Shown here one piece after another: positions 38,114-49,236 of a stretch of 64,000 nt of DNA. How positions within the stretch are numbered: position 1 is the first letter of the stretch; each line of letters begins with the position of its first letter. Source of the stretch: Gemmatimonadota bacterium (GTDB taxonomy: Bacteria; Gemmatimonadota; Gemmatimonadetes; Gemmatimonadales; Gemmatimonadaceae); assembly GCA_021298395.1 (NCBI GenBank), contig JAJTFH010000014.1, positions 32,837 through 96,836 of the forward strand, given 5' to 3'. Both the position numbers and the translations under genes were made by a program. The notes below the pieces were generated by a model. That model was not told the origin of the DNA. It saw only the letters and a program-made list of their open reading frames with translations, and searched no databases.

Positions 38114-41100
38114 TCAGAAGCTGGTGCTGAGCTGCACGGAGATGGTACGGAGGTTCGGGAAGCCGTACGCATCGATCGCGTTCAGCACGCCCGAGCCCAG
38201 GCCACCGCCGCTCACCCCGACCTCGGGATCGAAGCCCCGATAATCGGAGAAGGTCAGGAGGTTGCGACCCACGAGGGTCAGCGCCCAGTCGCCGACGCCG
38301 GCCAGACGGCCGATGCGGTAGCCGACCGAGAGCTCGCGGAGCTTGACGAACGAGGCATCCTCGACCGTGTTGTTGTTCGGCGCGAGCACGTCGTAGAGCC
38401 CGCCGATGCCGCCGGTCGCGGTGGCGCGGAAGTAGTAGCCGATCGGCTTCGCGTCAGCGACGCCGCGGCCGGCCTGATCCGCATCGCGGTGCATGAAGTC
38501 ACCGAGCGACCACTGCCGCGCCTCGTTCCAGACCGACTTGCCGATCGTGGCGTCGAAGAGGGCGTAGGCCGTGAGGCGCTTGTACGACGCCTGCTGCGAG
38601 ACCGACCAGCGATACCGCGGGAGGGCCTGGCCGACCGACTGGACCGGCACCGCACCGGTGGCGTCACGGACGAGGATCGGGAGACCCCAGTTGAGGGCTT
38701 CCTTCCCGGTGCCGCCGCCCCAGGGGGCGCTGGCCGCGGCGAGGCGGGTGAACCAGAGGTTCTTGGTGATCCCCTCGTCGAGCGAGGCGCCACCCGTCCA
38801 GACGATGAAGCCGTCGGAGTTCGTCTGGTACTGCGACCCCGGGCCACCGCACTGCTCGGCAAATCCAGCCGGGAGCTCCGAGCAGCTCTTCGCGAAGCGA
38901 CGGCCGAAGATCTCACCCATCCGCCCGCCCTGGAAGATCTTGAACATCGTCTCCGAGCCCTGCTGGCCGGCGGCGCTGTAGAAGAACTCCGGGAGGTCGA
39001 GGCGGCTGATCTCCGAGGTGGTGCGGTCGTAGTTCAGGCGAACCGAGTAGTTCAGGTCCCGGGTCTGGATGACCGGGATGTTGAGCGAGACCTCGAAGGT
39101 GTTGTTCGAGAGCTCACCCACGTTCGACCACTGCGAGGTGAAGCCACCGATCGAGGGGACCGGGACCGGCATGATCTGCCCATCGATCACGTTCTTCGCG
39201 TTGGTGACCGTCAGCCCGTACTTGTTGAAGAGCTCGAGGTCGAACCCGATCTCCGTCTCGGTGGAGACTTCCGGGGCGAGGTTCGGGTTGCCGATCTGCC
39301 CGAGGCCGCCGATCTGGCCAGCGGAGAGGGAGTAGGTCTCGAAGATCGCGCCGAACGGCGGGCGGTTCCCCGCCTGACCGACCGAGGCACGGAACTTGAG
39401 GTCAGAGATGAAGTCGAGGCCGAACCACGACTCCTCGCTGAGGCGGTACGCGACCGAGCCGCGGCCGTAGGTCTGCCAGCGGTTCGCAGAACCGAAGAGG
39501 GAGGCGCCGTCGCGGCGGACGAGCCCGCTCAGGATATACTTGCCCTGCCAGTCGAGGTCGAGATTGGCGAACATGCCGATCTGCCGGACCGTCTGGTTGT
39601 AGTTCGACGCGCCGCGGGTGCTGGCGAGCGTCGAGTTGATCGTGTTGAGGCCCGGCACGACGATCGTGGAGCCAGAGCCCGAGACGCCACGGTCGTCCTG
39701 CGCCTCGTAGAGGCCGCGGAACGAGAGGCGGGCGTTGAGGCGATCGGTGAAGAAGGCCCCGCGCGCCGTGATGTCGGTTGAGGCGTTGATCGAGTAGGAG
39801 CGGTTGGAGCTCACCCCGATGCTGCCGACGTTCGCGGCGGCGCAGGTGGTGCAGCGATACCCCTTCTCGGTCTTGGACTCCGAGTGGTTGGAGCGGGTGT
39901 CGAAGCCGAAGTTCCCTTCGACGTCGACCCAGGTGAGGGGCTGCCAGCGGGAGGTGACCTGCCCGAGGAAGCGACCGATGCGGTTCAGCGGCTGGAACTG
40001 CTCCGCGGTGATCATCGGGTTCTCGTTCTGCGCCCCCTGCTGCATCACGTTCGTGCGGATGAAGAGGCGGCCCTGCGAGTCACGCCGGAGGAGACTGGCG
40101 CTGGCGGGCTGGCGGGTCACGCGGAACCAGTTGAAGCCCGAGTTCCAGTCCTGCGCGTCGGTGTAGTTGGTGCGCACCGAGAAGTTCCAGGAGGAGGCGA
40201 GCTGCTGGTCGACGTTCAAGCGGAGCGCCGTACGGGTGTAGCCGCGCATGAAGCGGACCGCACCCTCCTGCCGGAACTGGTTCGCCGACGCGAAGAAGTT
40301 CGTGCGGGCGACGCGCCCCGTCGCATCGAAGGTCCCGTTCCAGGTCTTACCATTGGTCAGGACCTGCTGGATCGGGTTGTACGAGCGGACAAAGGGGGTG
40401 GTCTGGTAGAGCGAACGGGCGTTGAGCGCCCCCGGGTTGCGGGCGATGCCGGCGTCGTTCACGAAGTTCGCCGGGGTGAGCGCCGAGAAGGTGCCCTGAT
40501 CGTTGACCCGGTAGGCCTCCTGCTCGATGTCGACCGTGCGCGCGCAATCCGGCGCACCCGCGGCCGTCACGCAGTAGCGGGAGTAGTCCTCGTTCATCAG
40601 CATGAAGTGGGTGCGCGGATAGAGGTACTCGTTCTCGATATCCGACTGCCCATACTCCATCAGCGAGCGGAAGCGCACGCCCTCACCGGCATTCTTGCCG
40701 GACTTGGTCGTGATCTGGATGACGCCGTTGCCGGCGCGCGACCCGTAGAGCGAGGAGGCAGCCGCCCCCTTCACGACCTCGACGTTCTCGATGTCCTGCG
40801 GGTTGATGTCCTGGATGCCGCCCTGCGAGATCACACCATCGATGATGTAGAGCGGGTCCTGACCACGGCCCGAGGCGTTGATCGACTGGGGGCCACGGAG
40901 GATGACCGCCGGCGCGGTGCCGGGGCGACCCGAGGCCGAGACGATGTTGGCGCCCGGCACCTTCCCCTGCAGCTGGGCGAGGGGGTTGGAGCCCGGGACC
41001 GGCATGTCCTCAGCGGTCACCTGCGCGACGGTGAAGGGGAGCTTCTTCACCTCGGTGGCGCCCGACACGCCGGTCACGACGACCTGGCTGAGGCGGTTCA

Positions 41101-41446
41101 CGTCCTGCTTGAGCTGGAAGTCGTGCGTCTGCGAGCCGGCCGCGACCGTGATGGTCTTCACCGCCGGGACGTAGCCGATGGCACGCGCCCGGAGGACGAC
41201 CTGCTGCCCGCGCGCACGGGCGCCCGGGATGGTGATGGTGAAGCGACCTTCCTCGTTCGAGCCCACCGAGATGGCGAGCGCCTCGATGGTGACGTTGGCA
41301 CCATAGAGCGGCTGACCCGCCTCAGTGGTCACCCGGCCGGTGATCGTCGCGCTACCCTGCGCGACAGCCACCGAGGCCGAGCCCACCGAGAGGATCAGCG
41401 CGAGGATGGAGGCGGCGAGCCTCCGCATCCCGTTGCGTCCCTGCAT
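38114..41446 (-). CDS. SusC/RagA-type TonB-dependent outer-membrane receptor
   Basis: A protein of about 1110 aa: signal peptide ending near VAVAQ, CarboxypepD_reg-like domain (ATITGRVTTEAGQPLYGANVTIEALAISVGSNEEGRF in parts), plug with LSQVVVTGVSGATEVKKLPF, PLYIIDGVI, DIENVEVVKGAAASSLYGSRAGNGVIQITTKSG, and a long barrel ending LRTISVQLSTSF with terminal phenylalanine. It imports a bulky ligand with SusD, driven by TonB. Among several close ATGs, 41446 has AGAGG at 7 nt; 41428 is an alternative. A CRP/FNR-type palindrome lies about 165 nt upstream. Confidence 0.93.
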   Translation of the reverse strand: MQGRNGMRRLAASILALILSVGSASVAVAQGSATITGRVTTEAGQPLYGANVTIEALAISVGSNEEGRFTITIPGARARGQQVVLRARAIGYVPAVKTITVAAGSQTHDFQLKQDVNRLSQVVVTGVSGATEVKKLPFTVAQVTAEDMPVPGSNPLAQLQGKVPGANIVSASGRPGTAPAVILRGPQSINASGRGQDPLYIIDGVISQGGIQDINPQDIENVEVVKGAAASSLYGSRAGNGVIQITTKSGKNAGEGVRFRSLMEYGQSDIENEYLYPRTHFMLMNEDYSRYCVTAAGAPDCARTVDIEQEAYRVNDQGTFSALTPANFVNDAGIARNPGALNARSLYQTTPFVRSYNPIQQVLTNGKTWNGTFDATGRVARTNFFASANQFRQEGAVRFMRGYTRTALRLNVDQQLASSWNFSVRTNYTDAQDWNSGFNWFRVTRQPASASLLRRDSQGRLFIRTNVMQQGAQNENPMITAEQFQPLNRIGRFLGQVTSRWQPLTWVDVEGNFGFDTRSNHSESKTEKGYRCTTCAAANVGSIGVSSNRSYSINASTDITARGAFFTDRLNARLSFRGLYEAQDDRGVSGSGSTIVVPGLNTINSTLASTRGASNYNQTVRQIGMFANLDLDWQGKYILSGLVRRDGASLFGSANRWQTYGRGSVAYRLSEESWFGLDFISDLKFRASVGQAGNRPPFGAIFETYSLSAGQIGGLGQIGNPNLAPEVSTETEIGFDLELFNKYGLTVTNAKNVIDGQIMPVPVPSIGGFTSQWSNVGELSNNTFEVSLNIPVIQTRDLNYSVRLNYDRTTSEISRLDLPEFFYSAAGQQGSETMFKIFQGGRMGEIFGRRFAKSCSELPAGFAEQCGGPGSQYQTNSDGFIVWTGGASLDEGITKNLWFTRLAAASAPWGGGTGKEALNWGLPILVRDATGAVPVQSVGQALPRYRWSVSQQASYKRLTAYALFDATIGKSVWNEARQWSLGDFMHRDADQAGRGVADAKPIGYYFRATATGGIGGLYDVLAPNNNTVEDASFVKLRELSVGYRIGRLAGVGDWALTLVGRNLLTFSDYRGFDPEVGVSGGGLGSGVLNAIDAYGFPNLRTISVQLSTSF

Positions 41447-41540
41447 GTGCATACCTCTGTGAAAGGGGGTTCGACTGCACACAACACCTGCGCCCCAGCC
41501 GGATGGCCGGGGATCCAGAGTGACGAAACGGTAACGGTGG

Positions 41541-41546
41541 GGTCAA
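41541..41546 (-). promoter_or_regulatory. Possible -35 (TTGACC) for susC
   Basis: On the minus strand TTGACC lies about 95 nt before the susC start and 60-65 nt downstream of the CRP-type palindrome. The hexamer at 17 nt spacing (TCACTC) is a poor -10, so this is tentative. Confidence 0.3.
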
Positions 41547-41596
41547 GAACCGCGCAACCCTCGACCGCCACCTTTGTTCCACCACCCCTGCCGATC

Positions 41597-41636
41597 GCGA
41601 ATTTCACTTGTGACAAATGTCACAAATGAAATTCGC
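41597..41636. promoter_or_regulatory. CRP/FNR-type palindrome between susC and the dsbA-like gene
   Basis: Arms of 19 bp with a single mismatch around an AA spacer; the core TGTGA-CAAATG-TCACA (41609/41611 to 41624) matches the CRP consensus in all ten contact positions. It is AT-rich in GC-rich surroundings and lies between divergent genes, so it may control either. Confidence 0.7.
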
Positions 41637-41685
41637 CGTCCACCTGTTCTACTTCGCCTGCCACGATTCCGTCACAAACCCGCGT

Positions 41686-41691
41686 TAGCTT
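41686..41691 (+). promoter_or_regulatory. -10-like TAGCTT upstream of the dsbA-like gene
   Basis: TAGCTT ends 7 nt before the ATG at 41699 with no Shine-Dalgarno between (ccctttc). Confidence 0.4.
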
Positions 41692-41698
41692 CCCTTTC

Positions 41699-42436
41699 AT
41701 GATCCGCCTGCTCCTCCTCGCGAGCCTGCTCGCCCCCCTCGTGGCGGACGCGCAGCGCCCCGCCCCGACGACCTCCACCAACAGGGCACCGGCCAGCACC
41801 AGCGCCAGCGCCAGCGCCAGCGCCAGCGCGCCCTCCCCCACCGCCGATCGCGATGCGCGCCTCACCCGCGCCGACCGGGGCCGCGTCCGCGGGAAGAGCG
41901 ACGCCCTCTGGATCGTCGTGATCTCCGACTTCCAGTGCCCCTTCTGCAAGAAGTGGCACGAGGAGACCCTCCCGCAGATCGAGCGGGACTACGTGCGGAC
42001 GGGGAAGGCCCAGATCGCGTATATGAACTTCCCGATCCCGAGCACGCACCCCAATGCCCCCGCCACCCACGAGTTCGCGATGTGTGCGGCGGAGCAGGAG
42101 CAGTTCTGGCCCGCCGCCGATGCCCTCTTTCGGACGCAGCGGAGTTGGGGTGCGCGGCGGGACATCCGGGTCGTCCTCGACTCGCTCGCCCGCGGGATCG
42201 CCCTCGATCAGCGGCGGTATGCCACCTGCATGGACAGCCGCGAGATGAAGGTGCTCGTCGACGCCGATTACACACGGGCCACCCAGATCGGGGTGGGGTC
42301 CACACCCAGCTTCCTCATCGGTGGGCGCCCCTTGGTCGGGGCGCAGCCGTACGAGGCCTTCCAGCGGGCGATCGAGGCCGCGCTCGTGGAGCAGGCCAAG
42401 GCCGCGCCCCGTGGCGGCGCCCCCGGGGCGCGCTGA
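41699..42436 (+). CDS. DsbA-like thioredoxin-fold protein, exported
   Basis: A 245-aa periplasmic thioredoxin-fold protein. Signal peptide MIRLLLLASLLAPLVADAQ, a Ser/Ala/Thr linker containing SASASASASA, then the fold: IVVISDFQCPFCKKWHEETLP carries the CPFC redox pair, and GVGSTPSFLIGGRPLVG the cis-proline loop (TPS). Two further cysteines (FAMCAAEQ, YATCMDS) may form a structural disulfide. It is of the DsbA/BdbD/DsbG-like thiol oxidoreductase type (Thioredoxin_4). The Kdo transferase follows by 38 nt. Confidence 0.88.
   Translation: MIRLLLLASLLAPLVADAQRPAPTTSTNRAPASTSASASASASAPSPTADRDARLTRADRGRVRGKSDALWIVVISDFQCPFCKKWHEETLPQIERDYVRTGKAQIAYMNFPIPSTHPNAPATHEFAMCAAEQEQFWPAADALFRTQRSWGARRDIRVVLDSLARGIALDQRRYATCMDSREMKVLVDADYTRATQIGVGSTPSFLIGGRPLVGAQPYEAFQRAIEAALVEQAKAAPRGGAPGAR
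41801..41830 (+). repeat. Hexanucleotide AGCGCC repeat in the DsbA-like linker
   Basis: Four perfect AGCGCC units followed by AGCGCG encode (Ser-Ala)5 in the linker after the signal peptide. Such hexamer runs can change length by slippage without shifting frame. Confidence 0.9.
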
Positions 42437-42474
42437 CCGCACGGCGCATCGCTCCCCCGGCAACCCGACCCGCG

Positions 42475-43779
42475 ATGCACCCCCTCCTCTCCCCCCTCTA
42501 TGAAGGGGTCGCGCGCACCGCGACCCTCCTGACCCTCCTCCCCCTCCCGGGGGAGAGCAAGCTCGTCCGCTCCTTGCGGGACCGCCGCGATGCCCGAGCG
42601 CGGCTGGTGGACTGGGGGAGGGCCCATCGCGACCCGACGCGTCCCCTTCTCTGGGTGCACGCCCCATCGGTCGGGGAGGGGCTGATGGCGGAGCCGGTGC
42701 TCCGCGCCCTCCGCACCGCGCATCCCTCATGGCAGATCGTCTACACCTACTTCTCCCCGAGCGCCGCGCGCTTCGCCACGCGCCTCCCGGTCGAGTTCGC
42801 CGGCCCCCTCCCCTTCGACTCCACCCGAGCCGCCGAAGCGCTCCTCGACGCGTTGCGGCCCACCGCGCTCGTGGTCTCCAAGCTCGATCTCTGGCCGCGG
42901 CTCACCGAGCGCGCGCATGCGCGGGGGGTGCGACTCGGGATGATCTCCGCCACGCTGAGCGAGGGCTCGGGTCGGTCGGGTGCACTCGCGGCGGCGCTGC
43001 TGCGTGAGGCCTATGCCGCGCTCGATACGGTGGGTGCCGTCGATCCCACCGACGCCGATCGCCTCGTGGCGTTGGGCGTGCACCGCGAGCGGATCACCGT
43101 CACGGGGGACACGCGTTACGATCAGTGCGCCGCGCGCACCGCGGCGACGGATCGGACGAGCGCGCTCCTCGCGCCGCTCGTGAGCGATCGGCCGACGGTG
43201 GTCGCCGGCTCCACCTGGCCGAGTGATGAGACGGTGCTCGAGGCGGCCTGGCCCACGGTCCGCGCGGAGGTCCCTCGGGCGCGATTGATCCTCGCACCGC
43301 ATGAGCCCATGGAAGGACATCTCGCGCCGCTGGAGCGCTGGGCCGCCGAGGCCGGCGTGCGCTGTGCTCGCCTCGCGAACGCCTCAGCCGACGATGACGT
43401 GGTGCTCGTCGATCGCGTCGGCGTGTTGCACGAGCTCTATGCGCTCGCCGATGCGGCGTATGTGGGGGGTGGGTTTCACGCCGCCGGGCTGCACTCGGTG
43501 ATCGAGCCCGCCTCGTTCGGCGTCCCGGTGCTCTTCGGGCCGCAGCATCGGCGGAGTCGAGATGCGGGGCGCCTGCTCGCGGCGCGCGCCGCGGAGGCGG
43601 TGACCGATGCCGCGTCGCTCTCGCGCGCGCTGCGCATCCTCCTCACGGAGCCCGATACGCGGGGAGGGGCCGGCGCCGCGGCGCAGGGGGTCGTGAACTC
43701 GGGGCTCGGGGCCGCCGAACGATCAGTGGCGCTGGTCGAGGGGCTCATCACCCCGACCAGCGCCACGTCGCTCACCTAA
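42475..43779 (+). CDS. waaA: 3-deoxy-D-manno-octulosonic acid (Kdo) transferase
   Basis: A 434-aa GT30 glycosyltransferase adding Kdo from CMP-Kdo to lipid A precursor at the inner membrane. N-terminal anchor region (about 1-25), then WVHAPSVGEGLMAEPVLRAL with the SVGE glutamate (HAPSVGE rather than HASSVGE), VSKLDLWPRLTERAHARG, GDTRYDQ, GSTWPSDETVL, APHEPMEGHL, and YVGGGFHAAGLHSVIEPASFGVPVLFGPQH in the nucleotide-binding half. It shows that the cell makes lipopolysaccharide. ATG at 42475 was chosen at the conserved N-terminus. Confidence 0.93.
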   Translation: MHPLLSPLYEGVARTATLLTLLPLPGESKLVRSLRDRRDARARLVDWGRAHRDPTRPLLWVHAPSVGEGLMAEPVLRALRTAHPSWQIVYTYFSPSAARFATRLPVEFAGPLPFDSTRAAEALLDALRPTALVVSKLDLWPRLTERAHARGVRLGMISATLSEGSGRSGALAAALLREAYAALDTVGAVDPTDADRLVALGVHRERITVTGDTRYDQCAARTAATDRTSALLAPLVSDRPTVVAGSTWPSDETVLEAAWPTVRAEVPRARLILAPHEPMEGHLAPLERWAAEAGVRCARLANASADDDVVLVDRVGVLHELYALADAAYVGGGFHAAGLHSVIEPASFGVPVLFGPQHRRSRDAGRLLAARAAEAVTDAASLSRALRILLTEPDTRGGAGAAAQGVVNSGLGAAERSVALVEGLITPTSATSLT

Positions 43780-43792
43780 AGACGGCGCGCTC

Positions 43793-45409
<1,617 letters not shown>

Positions 45410-45414
45410 GTGGG

Positions 45415-46278
45415 TCAGCCCTGGAGCGCGGAGGCACCGCCGACGATCTCGGCGATCTCCTGCGTGATCTGCGCCTGGCGGGCGCGGTTGTAGGTGCGAC
45501 GGAGGAGGTTCAGCATCTCGCCGGCGTTGTCGGTGGCGCTCTTCATCGCCGTGCGGCGGGCGGCCTGCTCAGCCGCCGCGGTCTCGACGAGCGCGCGGTA
45601 GACCGCATTGCGCACGTACGAGGGGAGCAACTCGGTGAGGATCGTCTCAGCCGAGGGAAACAGCAGGTAGTCCTTCTGCGCCCCGGTCGCCGCCGGGGGC
45701 GTGACGGGGAGGATGCGGTCGGCGGTCGGCGGGGTGGAGAGCACCGAGTTGAAGCGTGACCCCACCACGTAGACGGCGTCGAGCTCGCCGGTGGTGAAGC
45801 GACCGATCAACCCGTCGACGAGCGAGGCCGCATCGGCGGCGGTCGGCCGATCGGTGAGATCGGTGCGGGTCGTGGCGAGCGCGCGACCGACGTAGCCGAA
45901 GTAGCCCACGCCCTTCTTGCCGACCACATGGAGCTCGACGGTCGTCCCCGCCGACTCGAGCCGGGCGAGGAGGGTCCGCGCTTCCTTGATCAGGTTGGCG
46001 TTGAAGGCGCCGGCGAGGCCGCGATTCGAGGTGAGGAGGATGACCGCCGCGCGCCCTTCGCGCTCCGGCTGCCGGAGGAGCGGGAAGCGCTCGGCGAGCT
46101 CGGGGCTGTAGAGGCTCGCGATCACCTCGCCGAGCGCGCGCGCGTACGGCCGCGCCGCGACGACGCGATCCTGCGCCCGCTTCATCTTCGAGGTCGCGAC
46201 CATCTCCATCGTCCGCGTGATCTTGCGGGTGTTCTCGACGGACTTGATGCGCCCTTTGAGCTCTCTGCCCTTGGCCAT
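45415..46278 (-). CDS. atpG: ATP synthase gamma subunit
   Basis: A 287-aa central rotor shaft of F1. N-terminal helix [29 protein letters not shown] and C-terminal [26 protein letters not shown] are the conserved coiled-coil ends; [13 protein letters not shown] marks the globular domain. It lies 12 nt downstream of atpA and 5 nt upstream of atpD. Confidence 0.96.
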   Translation of the reverse strand: MAKGRELKGRIKSVENTRKITRTMEMVATSKMKRAQDRVVAARPYARALGEVIASLYSPELAERFPLLRQPEREGRAAVILLTSNRGLAGAFNANLIKEARTLLARLESAGTTVELHVVGKKGVGYFGYVGRALATTRTDLTDRPTAADAASLVDGLIGRFTTGELDAVYVVGSRFNSVLSTPPTADRILPVTPPAATGAQKDYLLFPSAETILTELLPSYVRNAVYRALVETAAAEQAARRTAMKSATDNAGEMLNLLRRTYNRARQAQITQEIAEIVGGASALQG

Positions 46279-46290
46279 GAGCGGCTCGCC

Positions 46291-47856
<1,566 letters not shown>

Positions 47857-47896
47857 GAGCGGAGTTTGGAAAGGCGGTGAAGGCCGTGCGGCGCGC

Positions 47897-47920
47897 GGGT
47901 GCGCAGCCGGTTCAGATACA
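47897..47920 (-). promoter_or_regulatory. Candidate atpA promoter elements
   Basis: On the minus strand TATCTG (47914-47919), preceded by TG two bases upstream, could be an extended -10; TTGTGA about 16 nt further upstream, inside the palindrome, could be the -35. If so, a protein bound to the palindrome would cover the -35 and spacer. Confidence 0.35.
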
Positions 47921-47921
47921 G

Positions 47922-47941
47922 CTTGTGAAAATAATCACAAG
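47922..47941. promoter_or_regulatory. CRP/FNR-type palindrome upstream of atpA
   Basis: A perfect 20-bp palindromic site cttgtga-aaataa-tcacaag, with TGTGA-N6-TCACA core, lies 66 nt before the atpA start. It shares all ten consensus positions with the site at 41597-41636. Confidence 0.7.
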
Positions 47942-47964
47942 AGGCCGAGGCAAGCAACAGGGGC

Positions 47965-48756
47965 TCAGCCCCTCGAACGCGCCCCCGCCCCCTGAAAGCG
48001 CCGCATGAGATCTTCGGCGCGCAACCGTGCCAGGGACGCCCCTCTCACCCCGACGAGCCGCTCGCAGGTGGTCGAAAGATGGGTGGGAGAGGCGAAGCCC
48101 AGCACCCGAGCCACGTCCGGGAGATCGAAGCCGGGGTTCTTGGCGAAATCGGCGGCGGCCAACAGGCGAGCCAAATCGATGACCCGCTTGAGGTTGGGGG
48201 CGCCGCCCGCGGAGAAGCGTCGGCTCAGGTGCTCGCGCGTCAGCCCGACCGCGGTGGCGAGCTCCTCGGTCCGCACCGCGCGCCCCCCCTGCCCCACAAT
48301 CAGCGCCCAGACCTGCTGCTGAAGCGGGGTCGTCAGCCCGATCGCTTCGGCGGCCGGCGCCATCGCCCGCGCGAAGCGGGTCGTCACCGCATGCGGGGCG
48401 ATCAGGTCCCGCTGGAGGGCGTCCTCCATCCCCTCCACCAAGAGATCGGCGAACTCCCCGGCGGCGCACCCCTGCGCGACCTGGGGGAGCTCGGTCGCCC
48501 GGAGCGGCCCCAGCGCGAAGAAGGGGATCGAGGGGAACTCCCTGGAGAGGGCGGCGACCTCTTTACCCTGCTCCCCCGGTGCGCCGAGGTCGACGATCAC
48601 CGCGTCGGTGAATCGCCCCTGCAGCGCCTCGAGGGTCGCCGCGGGGGAAGTCGTCAGGGTGAGGGTGCTGCGCCGGCGCGGAAAGGCCTTTCGCAGGAGC
48701 GCGCGGCTCCGATCACGCGCCCCGAAGGCGACGATCGCCGGCGGAGGGGGCCCCAC
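47965..48756 (-). CDS. AraC-type DNA-binding protein with a degenerate receiver-like N-terminus
   Basis: A 263-aa putative regulator. The C-terminal 100 residues form an AraC-type double HTH (AVRTEELATAVGLTREHLSRRF and FDLPDVARVLGFASPTHLSTTCERLVG). The first 110 residues look like a response-regulator fold (VDLGAPGEQGKEVAALSREFPSIPFFALG) in which an aspartate of VDL may be kept, but the N-terminal acidic pair and the conserved lysine are not. It may sense something other than phosphorylation. GTG start 3 nt after the Nudix stop; it is directly upstream of the atp genes and could regulate them. Confidence 0.7.
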   Translation of the reverse strand: MGPPPPAIVAFGARDRSRALLRKAFPRRRSTLTLTTSPAATLEALQGRFTDAVIVDLGAPGEQGKEVAALSREFPSIPFFALGPLRATELPQVAQGCAAGEFADLLVEGMEDALQRDLIAPHAVTTRFARAMAPAAEAIGLTTPLQQQVWALIVGQGGRAVRTEELATAVGLTREHLSRRFSAGGAPNLKRVIDLARLLAAADFAKNPGFDLPDVARVLGFASPTHLSTTCERLVGVRGASLARLRAEDLMRRFQGAGARSRG

Positions 48757-48759
48757 CGG

Positions 48760-49236
48760 TCAGTTCGGAGACGGGTCGAGCGTGGCGACCAGGGTGCGCG
48801 CCTGCCGCAGCACGGCGCGCGCGTTGTCATACGCCAACATCTGCTCGGCCTGATCGAAGGTCGCCCACCGACAGGCGGTGATCCCCTCCGCGTGCTGCGG
48901 CGCGGTGCGGCGATGCTCGGTCTCGATCAGGAAGAAGTGGCAGGTCTTGTGGATCCGCGCCCCGCGGAAGCGGAACTCCCAGTCGATCGTCTCGACCGCG
49001 GCGCGGATGGCGAGCGCCCCGAGCCCCGTCTCCTCGCCCACCTCACGAAGCGCGGCCTGCTGGGGATCCTCCCCCGCCTCGATGTGCCCCTTCGGGAAGC
49101 CCCAGTTGCGATACGAGTCGCGAATCAAGAGGACGAAGGTCCGCTCCCCATCCCGGCGGAAGACGATCCCGCCGGCGGAGACCTCCTCGCGCGCCGGCGC
49201 ACGCGACGTGGCGGCCCGAGGGCGCGGCACGGTCAC
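48760..49236 (-). CDS. Nudix hydrolase
   Basis: A 158-aa pyrophosphohydrolase with a complete Nudix box in GHIEAGEDPQQAALREVGEETGL (Gx5Ex7REUxEExGU fits). SAGGIVFRR and NWGFPKGHIE precede it. It resembles diadenosine polyphosphate or mutT-like enzymes; the substrate cannot be told. The 20-residue N-terminal extension is basic and proline-rich. GTGA overlap with the MlaF-like gene. Confidence 0.9.
   Translation of the reverse strand: MTVPRPRAATSRAPAREEVSAGGIVFRRDGERTFVLLIRDSYRNWGFPKGHIEAGEDPQQAALREVGEETGLGALAIRAAVETIDWEFRFRGARIHKTCHFFLIETEHRRTAPQHAEGITACRWATFDQAEQMLAYDNARAVLRQARTLVATLDPSPN

Noticed and set aside
36327..38243. A 638-codon open frame antisense to susD
   Set aside because: Shadow of a gene with clear SusD motifs.
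39884..41629. A 581-codon open frame antisense to susC
   Set aside because: Shadow of susC, and it reads through the intergenic control region.
41801..41830. Phase-variable switch in the DsbA-like gene
   Set aside because: The repeat unit is six bases, so length changes keep the frame; at most linker length varies.
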